The notes under the pieces are model-generated. The model searched no databases. It saw only the letters and a list, made by a program, of their open reading frames with translations, and was not told where the DNA came from. This document shows, piece after piece, positions 43,360 through 52,556 of a stretch of DNA of 64,000 bases (position 1 is the stretch's first letter; every line of letters starts with the position of its first letter). The translations under genes were made by a program, and so were the position numbers. This stretch comes from CAVYXZ01 sp965223835 (GTDB lineage: Bacteria > Chloroflexota > Anaerolineae > Aggregatilineales > Phototrophicaceae): the NCBI GenBank assembly GCA_965223835.1, contig CBDCXQ010000001.1, positions 372,001-436,000 of the forward strand, written 5' to 3'.

Positions 43360-44415
43360 ATGTCAGTTTTTGAAAAAGCGGTGACAGCGATTATTTCCGG
43401 CGATGAAACAAAGCTGCAAGGATTACTCAGTACAAACCCGGATTTGATTCAGGCCCGCTCCGAGCGGGAACATCAGGCAACCTTGCTGCATTACATTGCG
43501 GCGAATGGGGTGGAAGACGAGCATCAGCAGTCGCCACCGAATGCAGTTGCAATCGCCCGAATGCTGCTGGAAGCCGGGGCCGAACCGGATGCACTGGCAA
43601 CAATATATGATAACGAAACCGCCACCTTGCCATTGCTGGTTTCCAGCGTCCATCCGGCATGGTCAGGGGTGCAGGCTGATCTCGTGCGCTTGTTATGTGA
43701 CTATGGTGCGAATCCCAACGGCGTTGAAGACAAAGGCCTCCCTCTGGCGACCGCAATCACATTTCGTTATATGGCGGCTGCGAAAGCGTTGGTTGAGAAA
43801 GGCGCACGAGTGGATAATCCAGTTTTTGCCGCCGCACTTGGCGAGATCGAATTACTGCGATCCCTGCTGGCAGACGACCTAAAACCCTATCATGATCCCT
43901 CTGGCAATAGCATCACAGATCGCGAAGAAATCCTCAATACCGCGCTGGTCGCCGCCTGCATTGCTAATGAACAGGCAGCCGTTACCTACCTGGTAGAGCA
44001 ACAAGGTGTCTCAGTCAATGCTCAGGCGATGGCGGAGCAAACGACGGGACTGCACGAGGCCGCTCGGAAGAACTTCGTGGAACTGGCGACACTATTATTG
44101 TCATTTGGGGCGCGGGTCGATCAAGGCGATCGTGATGACATGACGCCGTTGCACTGGGCCGCCTGGTATGGACACCTGGACATGATGGACCTGCTAATTC
44201 AACATGGTGCGCCAACGGAAGCGCTCAACTGTTATGGCGGGACCGTATTAGATGGCGCGATATATGGTTTTTGCAATTCGCCACTGCCCCCCACGACCGC
44301 GATTCAGGTTGTCGAACGGCTGATTGCGGCGGGCGCTGACGTCGGTGCGGTCAACCCCTACCCAACTGGCGATGCCGCCATTGACGCGGTGCTGGAGCCA
44401 CACCGGGCTGTATAG
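43360..44415 (+). CDS. ankyrin-repeat protein
   Basis: 351 residues with about six ankyrin units: TLLHYIAANGVEDE, IARMLLEAGAEPDA, LVRLLCDYGANPNGV, LATAITFRYMAAAKALVEKG, TGLHEAARKNFVELATLLLS, TPLHWAAWYGHLDMMDLLIQ, and VVERLIAAGADVGAVNPYPT. Cytoplasmic protein-protein interaction scaffold; partner unknown. GAGGATG precedes the ATG. Confidence 0.92.
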   Translation: MSVFEKAVTAIISGDETKLQGLLSTNPDLIQARSEREHQATLLHYIAANGVEDEHQQSPPNAVAIARMLLEAGAEPDALATIYDNETATLPLLVSSVHPAWSGVQADLVRLLCDYGANPNGVEDKGLPLATAITFRYMAAAKALVEKGARVDNPVFAAALGEIELLRSLLADDLKPYHDPSGNSITDREEILNTALVAACIANEQAAVTYLVEQQGVSVNAQAMAEQTTGLHEAARKNFVELATLLLSFGARVDQGDRDDMTPLHWAAWYGHLDMMDLLIQHGAPTEALNCYGGTVLDGAIYGFCNSPLPPTTAIQVVERLIAAGADVGAVNPYPTGDAAIDAVLEPHRAV

Positions 44416-44558
44416 TCACAATATCTGACGACGTCTGGCTTTTAGTTTGTACCGTTTTTGATACATCCGCATTGCGCAGGTTTATATTGTGTTTGCCAGT
44501 TTTGTGCTACAATCCAGAAGAATAATCTTGTGTTTTAAAAAGTCGGGAGTGGGGTACT

Positions 44559-44930
44559 TTGGCAAAGTCACGTACCGAACAATTAGTGGAACGTCTGCGT
44601 GATCTGCAAGCCAGCTCTGGTGATGTAGAGGGCGCGGCCATTGTCAGTGTGGATGGCCTCAGCATGGCCTCGGCGCTGCCGGGCGATGTGGAAGAAGATC
44701 GGGTCAGCGCAATGTCGGCGGCCATGCTCTCGCTGGGCGAACGGATTTCATCTGAGCTAGGGCGGGGCATCCTGGAGCAGGTCTTTATCAAAGGCGAAGA
44801 GGGTTATGTCATCCTCACCAGTGTGGGGGAAGAAGCGGTGCTCACGGTATTGGCACGTCCCGAAGCCAAGCTGGGCCTGATCTTTTTGGATGTCAATCGC
44901 ACGGTCGAAGATCTAGAAAAACTGGTGTAA
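44559..44930 (+). CDS. roadblock/LC7-domain protein
   Basis: 123 residues. Roadblock fold: VERLRDLQASSGDVEGAAIV, SVDGLSMASALPGD, MSAAMLSLGERISSELGRG, YVILTSVGEEAVLTVLARP, and C-terminal helix RTVEDLEKLV. In bacteria such proteins partner small GTPases of the MglA type or act in signalling. Starts with TTG after GGGAGTGGGG. First gene of a three-gene cassette with the V4R and response-regulator genes. Confidence 0.85.
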   Translation: MAKSRTEQLVERLRDLQASSGDVEGAAIVSVDGLSMASALPGDVEEDRVSAMSAAMLSLGERISSELGRGILEQVFIKGEEGYVILTSVGEEAVLTVLARPEAKLGLIFLDVNRTVEDLEKLV

Positions 44931-44955
44931 GCCCGACTGAAAGACTGAAGCGCCT

Positions 44956-45588
44956 GTGCTGGAACCCAGTGGTCTCTACTATCCCTATCGATTCGCACGG
45001 TTCTACTTGCAGGGGATGCAGGTTGCGCTGGGTGATGAGGGATATGATGCTGTGTTGGGCCTGGCCGGTTTGACGACTTACTTTAGTGAATTGCCCCCAC
45101 CGACGATGGAGCGCAAATTTGACTTTGCTTATTTCGCCGCCCTGAGCGAGGGGTTGGAAGCCATGTATGGTGCGCGTGGGGGTCGGAGTATGGACCTGCG
45201 CATTGGGCGGGCGTGGTTCGAAGCCGGTTTTGCGAGTTTTGGTGCTTTTGCCGGGATGCAACATCCATCATTTCAATCACTGGCACAATCCAGCCGCGCC
45301 CGAATTGCCTTAGCCGCCCTGGCTGCCATTCATGTTCAACATACTGATCAACATATCCACCTCGAGGTGTTGGAATCAACCTATCAGCTTCAGGCGGATG
45401 TTAGTCCGATGGCCTGGGGACGCCAGGCAGAACGCCCGGTTTGTCATGCATTTGTCGGATTGATTCAAGCCTGTCTGCGTCTGGCCTCCAACGGCTATGA
45501 GTATCACGTCCATGAGCGAACCTGTCAGGCCGCCGGTCACGATGAATGCCTGTTTGAGATTAATCAGAAACCAATCGGACAGCTTTAG
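44956..45588 (+). CDS. V4R (4-vinyl-reductase)-like sensor protein
   Basis: 210 residues. The N-terminal helix bundle RFARFYLQGMQVALGDEGY resembles the heme-NO-like V4R fold, and the C-terminus has the family Cys patch YHVHERTCQAAGHDECLFEI. Such domains bind small hydrophobic ligands and sit in signalling proteins. Starts with GTG, 25 bp after the roadblock stop, and is followed 9 bp later by the response regulator. Confidence 0.75.
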   Translation: MLEPSGLYYPYRFARFYLQGMQVALGDEGYDAVLGLAGLTTYFSELPPPTMERKFDFAYFAALSEGLEAMYGARGGRSMDLRIGRAWFEAGFASFGAFAGMQHPSFQSLAQSSRARIALAALAAIHVQHTDQHIHLEVLESTYQLQADVSPMAWGRQAERPVCHAFVGLIQACLRLASNGYEYHVHERTCQAAGHDECLFEINQKPIGQL

Positions 45589-45597
45589 GGGATGATA

Positions 45598-46458
45598 ATG
45601 GAAAAGCCGCGAATCCTGATTGTTGAGGATGATCTCGATTTATCCGAAATGTTAAGCGCCTATTTTCGTGTACAGGATTATGATGTCCTGACTGCTGCCT
45701 GGGGGGCGGATGCGTTACGCATTAGCAAGGAACAAGCCCTCAGCCTGATTATGCTGGATATTCGCCTGCCCGACATTGATGGTTATGAAATCTGTCGCCA
45801 ATTGCGTACTAATCGCCAAACGCAAGATACACCCATTATTTTTCTCACTGAGAAGCGCGACCGGGTTGATCGCCTGCAAGGTCTGGAACTGGGCGTGGTG
45901 GATTATATAACCAAGCCCTTCGACATTCAGGAGCTGCGCCTGCGGGTTCGGAATGCGATCAATCGGGCGGCCCAGGCCAACGTCACTAACCCGGTGACAG
46001 ACCTGCCCGAAGGCGATCTGGTCGAAGAGAAACTCAACATCAGCATCATGAGCGAAGGCGATTGGGCGGTGCTGGTCCTCAGCATCAGTCAATTGAGCGA
46101 GTTCCGCGAACTCTATGGTTTTGTGGCGGCTGATGATGTGCTGCGGGCGGTCGCGTTGATGATCCGCAATGCGGTGCGGGAATATGGCAGCGAAGACGAC
46201 TTTATCGGCCACCTGGATGCTGAGGATTTTGTGGTGGTGACCTCCCCCAGCGCGGTTAAACCCATTCGGGAGCGGCTTGAATCGCGGCTTGCGCAATCGC
46301 GCGAATATTTTTATCCGGTGCGGGACCGCCAGAAAGTCCGCGAAGGGATTGAGGTGAGTTATCTGCGCTTATCCAGTGCAGCCGTGACCTCTAATGATGG
46401 TACATTCAATTCGATTGATGAACTGCTGGGCGCATTGAGCAATTTTGCCCAGACGTAA
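45598..46458 (+). CDS. response regulator with degenerate GGDEF-like output
   Basis: 286 residues from the ATG at 45598 (AGGGG upstream). Receiver 1-125: LIVEDDLDL, phospho-acceptor Asp in IMLDIRLPDIDG, FLTEKRD, DYITKPFD. After a linker with TNPVTDLPEGDLVEEKLN, reminiscent of the DPLTGLPNR entry of GGDEF domains, the 150-residue output has lost the active site (GHLDAEDFVVV in place of GGDEF), so it should bind ligand or partner rather than make cyclic-di-GMP. Output end of the roadblock-V4R cassette. Confidence 0.85.
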   Translation: MEKPRILIVEDDLDLSEMLSAYFRVQDYDVLTAAWGADALRISKEQALSLIMLDIRLPDIDGYEICRQLRTNRQTQDTPIIFLTEKRDRVDRLQGLELGVVDYITKPFDIQELRLRVRNAINRAAQANVTNPVTDLPEGDLVEEKLNISIMSEGDWAVLVLSISQLSEFRELYGFVAADDVLRAVALMIRNAVREYGSEDDFIGHLDAEDFVVVTSPSAVKPIRERLESRLAQSREYFYPVRDRQKVREGIEVSYLRLSSAAVTSNDGTFNSIDELLGALSNFAQT

Positions 46459-46791
46459 TTAGCCCTGCTCGGCAGCGTCGGCCTGGGCCGCGACCCACGC
46501 ATCATAATCCGCTCGTTCGACCATTTTGCCGCCATTGAGTTCGTTATCCTGTAAGCGGCGGTTGTTATCAAAGTACAACGTGACCTCAACCTGGTTGCAT
46601 TTGTAGTTGCCGCTGCTGGCGAGTTTGCGCACCCAGTAGCCGCTGCCATCATCGGTCAGGCTTAGATCATTGCTCATATCAACGCGCACCCGCAGAATAT
46701 CATCACAGCGGTGTGGCTTGACATAATAATATGTACCCCGATCATCACGCCCGGTATTGCCCCCACCAAACAGCTTCTTGAGAAAATTCAT
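46459..46791 (-). CDS. small protein of unknown function
   Basis: 110 residues from the ATG at 46789-46791. Seen: NFLKKLFGGG, then RGTYYYVKPHRCDDILRVRV, DLSLTDDGSGYWVRKL, KCNQVEVTLYFDNNRRLQDN and a C-terminal helix rich in Ala/Gln. Three beta strands flanked by a short helix. It touches the response-regulator stop with no gap (convergent). No recognised family; an upstream in-frame start would run through repeat-like sequence. Confidence 0.6.
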   Translation of the reverse strand: MNFLKKLFGGGNTGRDDRGTYYYVKPHRCDDILRVRVDMSNDLSLTDDGSGYWVRKLASSGNYKCNQVEVTLYFDNNRRLQDNELNGGKMVERADYDAWVAAQADAAEQG

Positions 46792-46874
46792 TTTGGTCCC
46801 TACACTTTGCCCATTTATCCGCCAATTATGGCTGGTGTAGGACTCATCTGCAAGACCGGGCAATTAGCGCTGTT

Positions 46875-46907
46875 GACTGGCGACTGAGGACTGGTGACTC
46901 GTGACTG
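46875..46907. repeat. short degenerate GACTGG-type tandem repeat
   Basis: GACTGG, GACTGA, GACTGG, GACTCG, GACTG in tandem, about 8 bases per unit, in the gap between two minus-strand genes. Similar GACTA/GACTAATGAC-like text occurs in other gaps (for example near 56120 and 63215), a habit of this genome. Confidence 0.5.
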
Positions 46908-46909
46908 AT

Positions 46910-48085
46910 TTAGAAGCGTCCGGTGAGGGCGTCAACGTAGCCGGTCAGTTCAGCGTAACCATAGCCGGTGACGTCGCCGCTGATTTCCAGCGCGCCTTCC
47001 CAGTAGACGATGCCGTTGCCGTGTAACTCCTGGTCGAGCAACATGGGCGTGAGGGTGAAATTGAGTGCTTCGCCGGTGCCGGTGTCGCTGATTGTCACCT
47101 GCCAGCCGGAGGGATAGACGCCGCCGGTATGGGGGCTGGTCCAGGTGTCGAGCGCTTCAATCGTAAAGTTCGCCGCCGGGATGTAGCGCTCGGAACCATC
47201 GGCTTCAATCAGCAGCGCCGGGGAGCCTTCGCCGCCACTGTAGGTCCGCACGCCACCGTCTGTCAGGCGAATGCTGCCAATGGTCATCTCGCGGTTGTCA
47301 TCAAAGATGAGGCCGAACCAATCCCAACCAACGGCACCCTCACCCAGCGCACTAGTGCTGAATTCATGATCTTTCCACGTATTGCCCGTTACGGCAAAGG
47401 TTTCATCGCCTATCGTGACCGTACCCTCAGTGACCAGGCGTGAGAGGGTGTAATAGTAGCTGGCGTTGCCCGGTTCATCGCTTTTGGGGCTGAGGCCATT
47501 TTCACCTTGCAAGGCGGGCCGCTTGACCTGTTCCAGCGTAACATCTAGCGCGACGTCATCAAAGCTGCCAGTGATGCGGGTGCGGGTGGCATCGTCGTTG
47601 AGGCCCACGACCTGCCAATTTTCCAGCCAGACGCGATAATTGGGGTCCATCGTCGCCCCAGCGAGTCCGGCACTGGCCCGGCTAAAGCGTTCATCATGAA
47701 AGAACTGTTCGCCCGCAATGTCGGTAATGGTGAAGTGGCCCATGTAAATCTGATTGGTGCGCCATTCGGAGTCGGTTTCCGGTTCAACGGGGGCAATCGC
47801 GCGGCGAAACAGCGTGAACTGATAGCCAAAGCGTCGCCCTTCTTCGGTCGCCACGTTGCCCGTGTAGTACCACCACTCAGTTTGAAACTCAGGATGCGGA
47901 CCGTAGTCGGCGGGGAATGACCAGTCGTAGGGTTCAATGGCGCGGGCAAAGCCGCTGATGTCGGGATTGGGATTCGCCAGGATCGCGCTGGCCGAGACTT
48001 CACCGGTGGCGCTGGTATCAATCAAGCTGATGCCGATTAACACTACACCCACGATTATCACGCCGAGAATCAAGAAGCGCCACAT
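46910..48085 (-). CDS. CrtC/AttH-like lipocalin-fold hydrolase-hydratase
   Basis: 391 residues. N-terminal signal-anchor MWRFLILGVIIVGVVLIGIS. The family match covers HPEFQTEWWYYTGNVATEEG, GYQFTLFRR, TDIAGEQFFHDERFSR, GNTWKDHEFSTSALGEGAV and GWDWFGLIFDDNREMTIG. Members include carotenoid 1,2-hydratase (CrtC) and AttH-like proteins; the WWYYTG and DHE residues are kept. No carotenoid genes are nearby, so lipid substrate is unknown. Confidence 0.85.
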   Translation of the reverse strand: MWRFLILGVIIVGVVLIGISLIDTSATGEVSASAILANPNPDISGFARAIEPYDWSFPADYGPHPEFQTEWWYYTGNVATEEGRRFGYQFTLFRRAIAPVEPETDSEWRTNQIYMGHFTITDIAGEQFFHDERFSRASAGLAGATMDPNYRVWLENWQVVGLNDDATRTRITGSFDDVALDVTLEQVKRPALQGENGLSPKSDEPGNASYYYTLSRLVTEGTVTIGDETFAVTGNTWKDHEFSTSALGEGAVGWDWFGLIFDDNREMTIGSIRLTDGGVRTYSGGEGSPALLIEADGSERYIPAANFTIEALDTWTSPHTGGVYPSGWQVTISDTGTGEALNFTLTPMLLDQELHGNGIVYWEGALEISGDVTGYGYAELTGYVDALTGRF

Positions 48086-48346
48086 TATCGTTCACCTTGT
48101 TCAATTTGTGCTGAATGTCACAAGTGTACGTCATATTGATTAGATGCGCCTTAGAGATAGCAGCATATTACCGGGTGTATAATTATGTTGGAATGAAAAG
48201 GTTATCTGATGTTCGCAAAATACGGATCACCATTCACGGCAGAAGACCTTGCCGCGAATCGTGATGGCTACCTGACAAAATCTCAACGTGCTATGTTGAG
48301 CCAAGATCGGCGCTGGTGGCTGTTTTTGATCTGGTTAAAACTTTTT

Positions 48347-49440
48347 AGGCTTGTCCGTAGAAGAAAGAGGAAGGTATCCAAGAGCAGGTTACAATCCTAA
48401 GCTCTAACCCAAAGGGAGCAACCGATGGACCTGGATACCTTCATGACAGCATTATATGTGTGGATTGATGATTGGTACAAAGCGGAAATGGCAGAACACA
48501 TGGCAAGACACCATGGACCGCAACCGAAAATGAGTGACAGCGAGGTGCTGACGGTGGCAATTGCGGGACAATGGCGCTACGGCGTGCCCTGGCAATCGGA
48601 GCGGGGGGTAGTCCGATATATGCTAGGAGCTGGACGGTGCTGGTTTCCACAGATGCTGGAACGCAGTCGCTACAATGAACGGGTGCGACATTTGTGGGCA
48701 GCGATTATCAAACTCCAACAGGCGCTGGCAGCGGCCCTGGCAGCCGCAGCACCGCTATATGAGGTCGTGGATTGTCTACCGCTGCCCGGTTGTGCTAACG
48801 CGCAGGTAAACCAATCCGGGCATTGGCTGTGGTGGGGAACGTGGGGCCATGGCGGAACGCATGGACAAAAGTATTGGGGGGATCAATTGCTGCTGAGCGT
48901 GACCACCGATCATGTAATCACTGGTTGGCTAATCGGTCCGGCGAATGTGGATGATCGGGGCATGTTACAAGCCTTGATCGCCCAGCGGCAGGGGGACTAT
49001 CAATTTTTATCACCCGATCCCTGGCGACCCTGGCGGCAGATGCAACGTCCAAGCCTCGTTTATCCGTTGCTGGCAGGTGGCGAACGGTGTGCAACCTATC
49101 TGGCAGACAAAGGCTTCAACGGTTTCCGGTGGCACAATCACTGGCGCTCCACCTACGCAGTCCAGGTACTCACCGAACCATCCGGTAAAGCGCAATCCGC
49201 TGGGTTACCCCGTAGTTGGTGCCACTGGTTTCGCGGCATGCGCCAGGCCGTTGAGACGACCTTTGCTGTCCTATGTGAGGTGTTTGCCGTGAAACGCTTG
49301 CGCCCGCATTCTCGTCTGGGGCAATACACTCGCGTTGCGCTGGCTACCGCCGCTTTTAATTGGGGGATATGGCTCAATCGCCTCAGTGGTCGACCCGCTC
49401 TATCCCATGCAACTTTACTTTGTTAACTACGGACAAGCCT
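48347..49440 (+). mobile_element. IS982-like insertion sequence (1094 bp)
   Basis: Bounded by perfect 14-bp inverted repeats AGGCTTGTCCGTAG (48347-48360) and CTACGGACAAGCCT (49427-49440) and flanked by a 5-bp direct repeat TTTTT (48342-48346, 49441-49445). One transposase gene. Intact ends and intact gene suggest a recent insertion. Confidence 0.92.
48425..49426 (+). CDS. IS982-like transposase
   Basis: 333 residues. A DDE-type transposase: first Asp in YEVVDCLPLPGC, second in YLADKGFNGFRW, and the E region RQAVETTFAVLCEVFAVKRL with the C-terminal TRVALATAAFNWGIWLNRL. Acts on the inverted repeats of the element. AAAGGGAGCA precedes the ATG. Confidence 0.88.
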   Translation: MDLDTFMTALYVWIDDWYKAEMAEHMARHHGPQPKMSDSEVLTVAIAGQWRYGVPWQSERGVVRYMLGAGRCWFPQMLERSRYNERVRHLWAAIIKLQQALAAALAAAAPLYEVVDCLPLPGCANAQVNQSGHWLWWGTWGHGGTHGQKYWGDQLLLSVTTDHVITGWLIGPANVDDRGMLQALIAQRQGDYQFLSPDPWRPWRQMQRPSLVYPLLAGGERCATYLADKGFNGFRWHNHWRSTYAVQVLTEPSGKAQSAGLPRSWCHWFRGMRQAVETTFAVLCEVFAVKRLRPHSRLGQYTRVALATAAFNWGIWLNRLSGRPALSHATLLC

Positions 49441-49918
49441 TTTTTGGCTGTCCGACTTTATCAGTCTTTACCATAATTGATGGCGTTCGTATCAACGATA
49501 CAGTTGAAAGCCGTTTTGCAATCGTTGCTCTAATCTGTGTTCTAGCAGGAATTGGATTGATCTACGCTTGGGACAAATGGCGTGTACTCAATTTCGATTT
49601 GAAAAAAGGTTATGTAAGTTCTTTGAATGGTATTGTAGATGTTAGGCACGAACGCCATCGAAATGGCTTCCGTTATTCGATCAAACTGCCAAATATGACC
49701 TTTCATGATGTTGCATGGGCGATTGTAAATAACATTCATCCTGGTGAAGAGTACACAATCTATTATGTGCCGTCGTCTCTCCGAATTTTGTCATTTGAGC
49801 CATTTGATGGTGAGGTGTAACTCGATGTGGCTTCTTCCTCTGATGATACATCAACAATCAGTGGGTTCCGTCAATATGCTATACTATGCGCAAAATAGGC
49901 GGTTAAAGGAACTAAATA

Positions 49919-50503
49919 ATGGTTGCAAAGGCCATTGTTGAAGAACGAATCACCATAGATGAGTATGAACGAGCCTCGGCTTATCTAGAGAGCATCGGCG
50001 TTCCGGTGATGCTGGAAGAAGGAAGGCTAATAAAGCGCGTGTCCACCAAAGCCTGGCACTCAACGATTGTCGCGGTCATCATGAGCTATCTGCAAATGCA
50101 TCTGATTACCAACGATCTCCCCGGTATCGTCACCGGCGAAACTACTGGTTACGCAGCAGCCGACGACGACTGTCCAGAACCCGATGTCGCCTACTGCGCT
50201 GTATTGAATGTCGCACCGGATACGCCCTGTATACCCGAAGCCCCAACGTTGGTGGTCGAGGTGGTTTCCGACCCCAAGAATAAGCGTGAGATCGAGCGAC
50301 TGGCTGAGAAACGCGCCAAGTATCTGGCAATGGGCGCAACGGTCTGGGATGTGTGGGCAGCAGATCGTGAAGTGAAGATGTATGTACCCGGCGTTGCGGA
50401 ACCTACCATTGAGCGCGAGACTTTGACATTCGCCGCGCTGCCGGGGCTGGCGATTCCGCTCAAGGTCGTGTTTGCCAAAGTGCCGGATGCCGCTGGCGAT
50501 TAA
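49919..50503 (+). CDS. Uma2-family PD-(D/E)XK endonuclease-like protein
   Basis: 194 residues, all Uma2 landmarks: TIDEYERASAYLESIG, CPEPDVAYCAVL (PD dyad), PTLVVEVVSDPKNKREIERL (E-x-V strand) and KRAKYLAMGATVWDVWAADR. Better conserved than the copy at 2928 because the PD is intact. Target unknown. Its 3' end overlaps the convergent gene by 4 bp. Confidence 0.88.
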   Translation: MVAKAIVEERITIDEYERASAYLESIGVPVMLEEGRLIKRVSTKAWHSTIVAVIMSYLQMHLITNDLPGIVTGETTGYAAADDDCPEPDVAYCAVLNVAPDTPCIPEAPTLVVEVVSDPKNKREIERLAEKRAKYLAMGATVWDVWAADREVKMYVPGVAEPTIERETLTFAALPGLAIPLKVVFAKVPDAAGD

Positions 50504-51507
50504 TCCATTACTGAATCAAAGCGCTGAAGTGTCGTTTGTATAGCCGCTGCTAGAGCCGCGTTATCAGCCGGCACGAGTTGATTAAGTGCGTCTACGACCG
50601 GTTGTTCTGGATAGAGGATTTCGCCCAGGCGTTGTGCCGCCAGCAATTGGGCATCGGCGTCATCGGACTGGAGTTCGGTGAGCAGAAAGTCCTGATAGAT
50701 GCGCAAAAAATGGTTGTGAAATGCCAACGCCTGCTGACAGAGGTCGCGCAAAAGTTGCTGGTCAGCCGCTGAATCCGGGATGAAATACTGCCATTCGATG
50801 CGGCATTTCTGATAGAGCGCTGCAAGCACATCGCGCCATTCATCTTTGATACACGCCCGATATTGCTGGACAACATCGTGCTTCCCATGTGTAAACACCC
50901 CACATTGGCGCAAGATCAAGGCTGAGGCGGGCCAAAATGTGCACGTGATAAGTTCATGGGTACCGAGCGCATCGCGTCCATCCAGTGCGCGGGTGCGCCG
51001 CCGATCATAGCCCAACCACGCGCCAGCCGGGTCGGGATGGTCCAGTGGAAAGGTGATGACATCCAGCTGTTGGCGTGATCGCATAAAAAAGCGCCAGGGC
51101 GTATGCATGAAGTTGCGGACGTAAGTCGTCATTGGCAGTTGCGGAATTGTATCGCAAATGTTCGCGCCATAGAGCAATGGACTGTTAAGTAACCACTGGA
51201 CACCGCGTTGTTGCAGGTCAACTTCGCTGTAAGGCACAATATCCAGCGACACCGAACTCATGCGCCAACAACAATCGTAAACCTGCTGGAGATACGCGCG
51301 ATCCGTTGGCTGCATTTCGCCCTTAAAAATCACCGCAATGTCCAGATCACTGCTGGTGATGGCGCTGCCGTTGGCATAACTGCCGAGTAAATGGTAAGCA
51401 CGGACCCGGCCTGGTACGAGTAGCTCGGTCAGTTCGACCGCCCCGCGAATGATTTCGTCAATTTTCGCATGCCCGGTTGCGTATAACAACTCAATCGCAG
51501 TGCTCAA
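50500..51507 (-). CDS. nucleotidyltransferase (aminoglycoside adenylyltransferase-like)
   Basis: 335 residues. The polymerase-beta nucleotidyltransferase motif is present: YHLLGSYANGSAITSSDLDI, GSYANGSxxxxSDLDI with the metal-binding aspartates. The C-terminal two thirds are helical, as in ANT(9)/ANT(3'')-type enzymes and in MNT-type minimal transferases. Antibiotic modification is possible but unproven. Start is TTG. Confidence 0.75.
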   Translation of the reverse strand: MSTAIELLYATGHAKIDEIIRGAVELTELLVPGRVRAYHLLGSYANGSAITSSDLDIAVIFKGEMQPTDRAYLQQVYDCCWRMSSVSLDIVPYSEVDLQQRGVQWLLNSPLLYGANICDTIPQLPMTTYVRNFMHTPWRFFMRSRQQLDVITFPLDHPDPAGAWLGYDRRRTRALDGRDALGTHELITCTFWPASALILRQCGVFTHGKHDVVQQYRACIKDEWRDVLAALYQKCRIEWQYFIPDSAADQQLLRDLCQQALAFHNHFLRIYQDFLLTELQSDDADAQLLAAQRLGEILYPEQPVVDALNQLVPADNAALAAAIQTTLQRFDSVMD

Positions 51508-51846
51508 AGCCTACTTCCGCCCATCGCATATCAGTAATTTGAACAGGCTGTTCTGATCACATGTTGTTTGAAGTGACTTTGATTATACTGGAGAACTTGG
51601 CGTGGCAGGTGATTTTCTGTATAGGGGATTGAGAACATATCGCTTGGCAAAGAAACCAAAACAGCGACGCCACCCGTAACGTCGCTGCATGGTAAAGACG
51701 GAGACATCACCTACTAGAGGATCATAATGTTAGCATACGCCAAATGCGTGGTGCATTAAACCACCAGCATGGGCAAAAATTCGGACCGTTTTCTCGGTTA
51801 TTGTCAACAAAAGTGCATACCGCAACCGGCGTCACCGATGTCTGGT
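51508..51846. other. intergenic region with minus-strand terminator
   Basis: No gene. Holds the hairpin described below and otherwise short frames only. Confidence 0.5.
51648..51687 (-). terminator. terminator downstream of the phosphoesterase gene
   Basis: CAGCGACG (51662-51669) and CGTCGCTG (51680-51687) form an 8-bp perfect stem; on the minus strand TTTTGGTTTCTTTG follows. Confidence 0.75.
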
Positions 51847-52515
51847 TTACTCCGCATAATTGATAGGCGATAAGGTTTTTATCTCCGTTGTAATTTGGCG
51901 ACTATTGATGGTCATGATCGCGACGGTAGGCGGATAAATCGTCCGGTCTGGAGATAAAGCGCGAAGCTCAAGGCGGGCGGTGAAGCGGCGCAAGCGGGAA
52001 CGCGATTTACGCATTCGATAGGCTAACGAATCAGCCGATAACTGGTAAATACTGCCGGGATTCAGTAACAGAATACCATCATGATAGTCGCTATAGGGCC
52101 GATGAAAGTGCCCAAAGACGATGACCTGAACATCGTCATCTTTAAACTTGTTGAGGAGCCAGTCGTGAATCCCGGCCCAGGTCGGGCCATTATACAGGCC
52201 TAGAGCAGATTGTAATCGGCTGGGTAGTTCGGTGAGAAACGGACGATGACTGTGGTGCATCCCGATACGTAGACCGCCGATTTCAACGATTCGTTTCTCA
52301 GGTAAATCATGGGTATCAATTTCATCGTCGCCTTTGACAGCGTAAACCGGGGCAATGGATGACAGCGTATCAAGTACGGTTTGAGTCTCAATGTCACCGG
52401 TGTGCAAGATCATGTCGCAATCACGCAGCACGGTGGTCAATTCGTTGAGCACTGAGTAGGGCACTCGTTCGGGACAGTGGGTATCGCTCACGACGCCGAC
52501 TCGATAAATACTCAT
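51847..52515 (-). CDS. metallophosphoesterase, YfcE/MJ0936 type
   Basis: 222 residues. Calcineurin-like phosphoesterase motifs: GVVSDTHCPER, MILHTGDIET, VYAVKGDDEIDTHDL (D replaces the more usual N in GNxD), and VIVFGHFHRPY with HH-type ligands, plus LLNPGSI. Two-metal phosphodiesterase of unknown substrate. C-terminal ~70 residues (RKSRSRLRRFTARLELR) are an extra tail. Confidence 0.9.
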   Translation of the reverse strand: MSIYRVGVVSDTHCPERVPYSVLNELTTVLRDCDMILHTGDIETQTVLDTLSSIAPVYAVKGDDEIDTHDLPEKRIVEIGGLRIGMHHSHRPFLTELPSRLQSALGLYNGPTWAGIHDWLLNKFKDDDVQVIVFGHFHRPYSDYHDGILLLNPGSIYQLSADSLAYRMRKSRSRLRRFTARLELRALSPDRTIYPPTVAIMTINSRQITTEIKTLSPINYAE

Positions 52516-52556
52516 TTTAGTTCCTGGGCATAATCTGAGGAACAGCCTGATGTGGC

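Larger units (their letters stand above)
48209..49820 (+). pseudogene. membrane protein gene split by an insertion sequence
   Basis: N-terminal part 48209-48346 (46 residues, MFAKYGSPFTAEDLAANRDG) and C-terminal part 49446-49820 (124 residues). Removing the IS and one TTTTT copy joins CTTTTT directly to GGCTGT and restores a single 170-residue frame: two membrane segments (RWWLFLIWLKLF; FAIVALICVLAGIGLIYAW) and a soluble C-terminus with RHGFRYSIKLPNMTF-like text and EEYTIYYVPSSLRILSFEP. The C-terminus resembles the DUF3592-like group. Both parts are more AT-rich than the neighbours. Confidence 0.85.
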
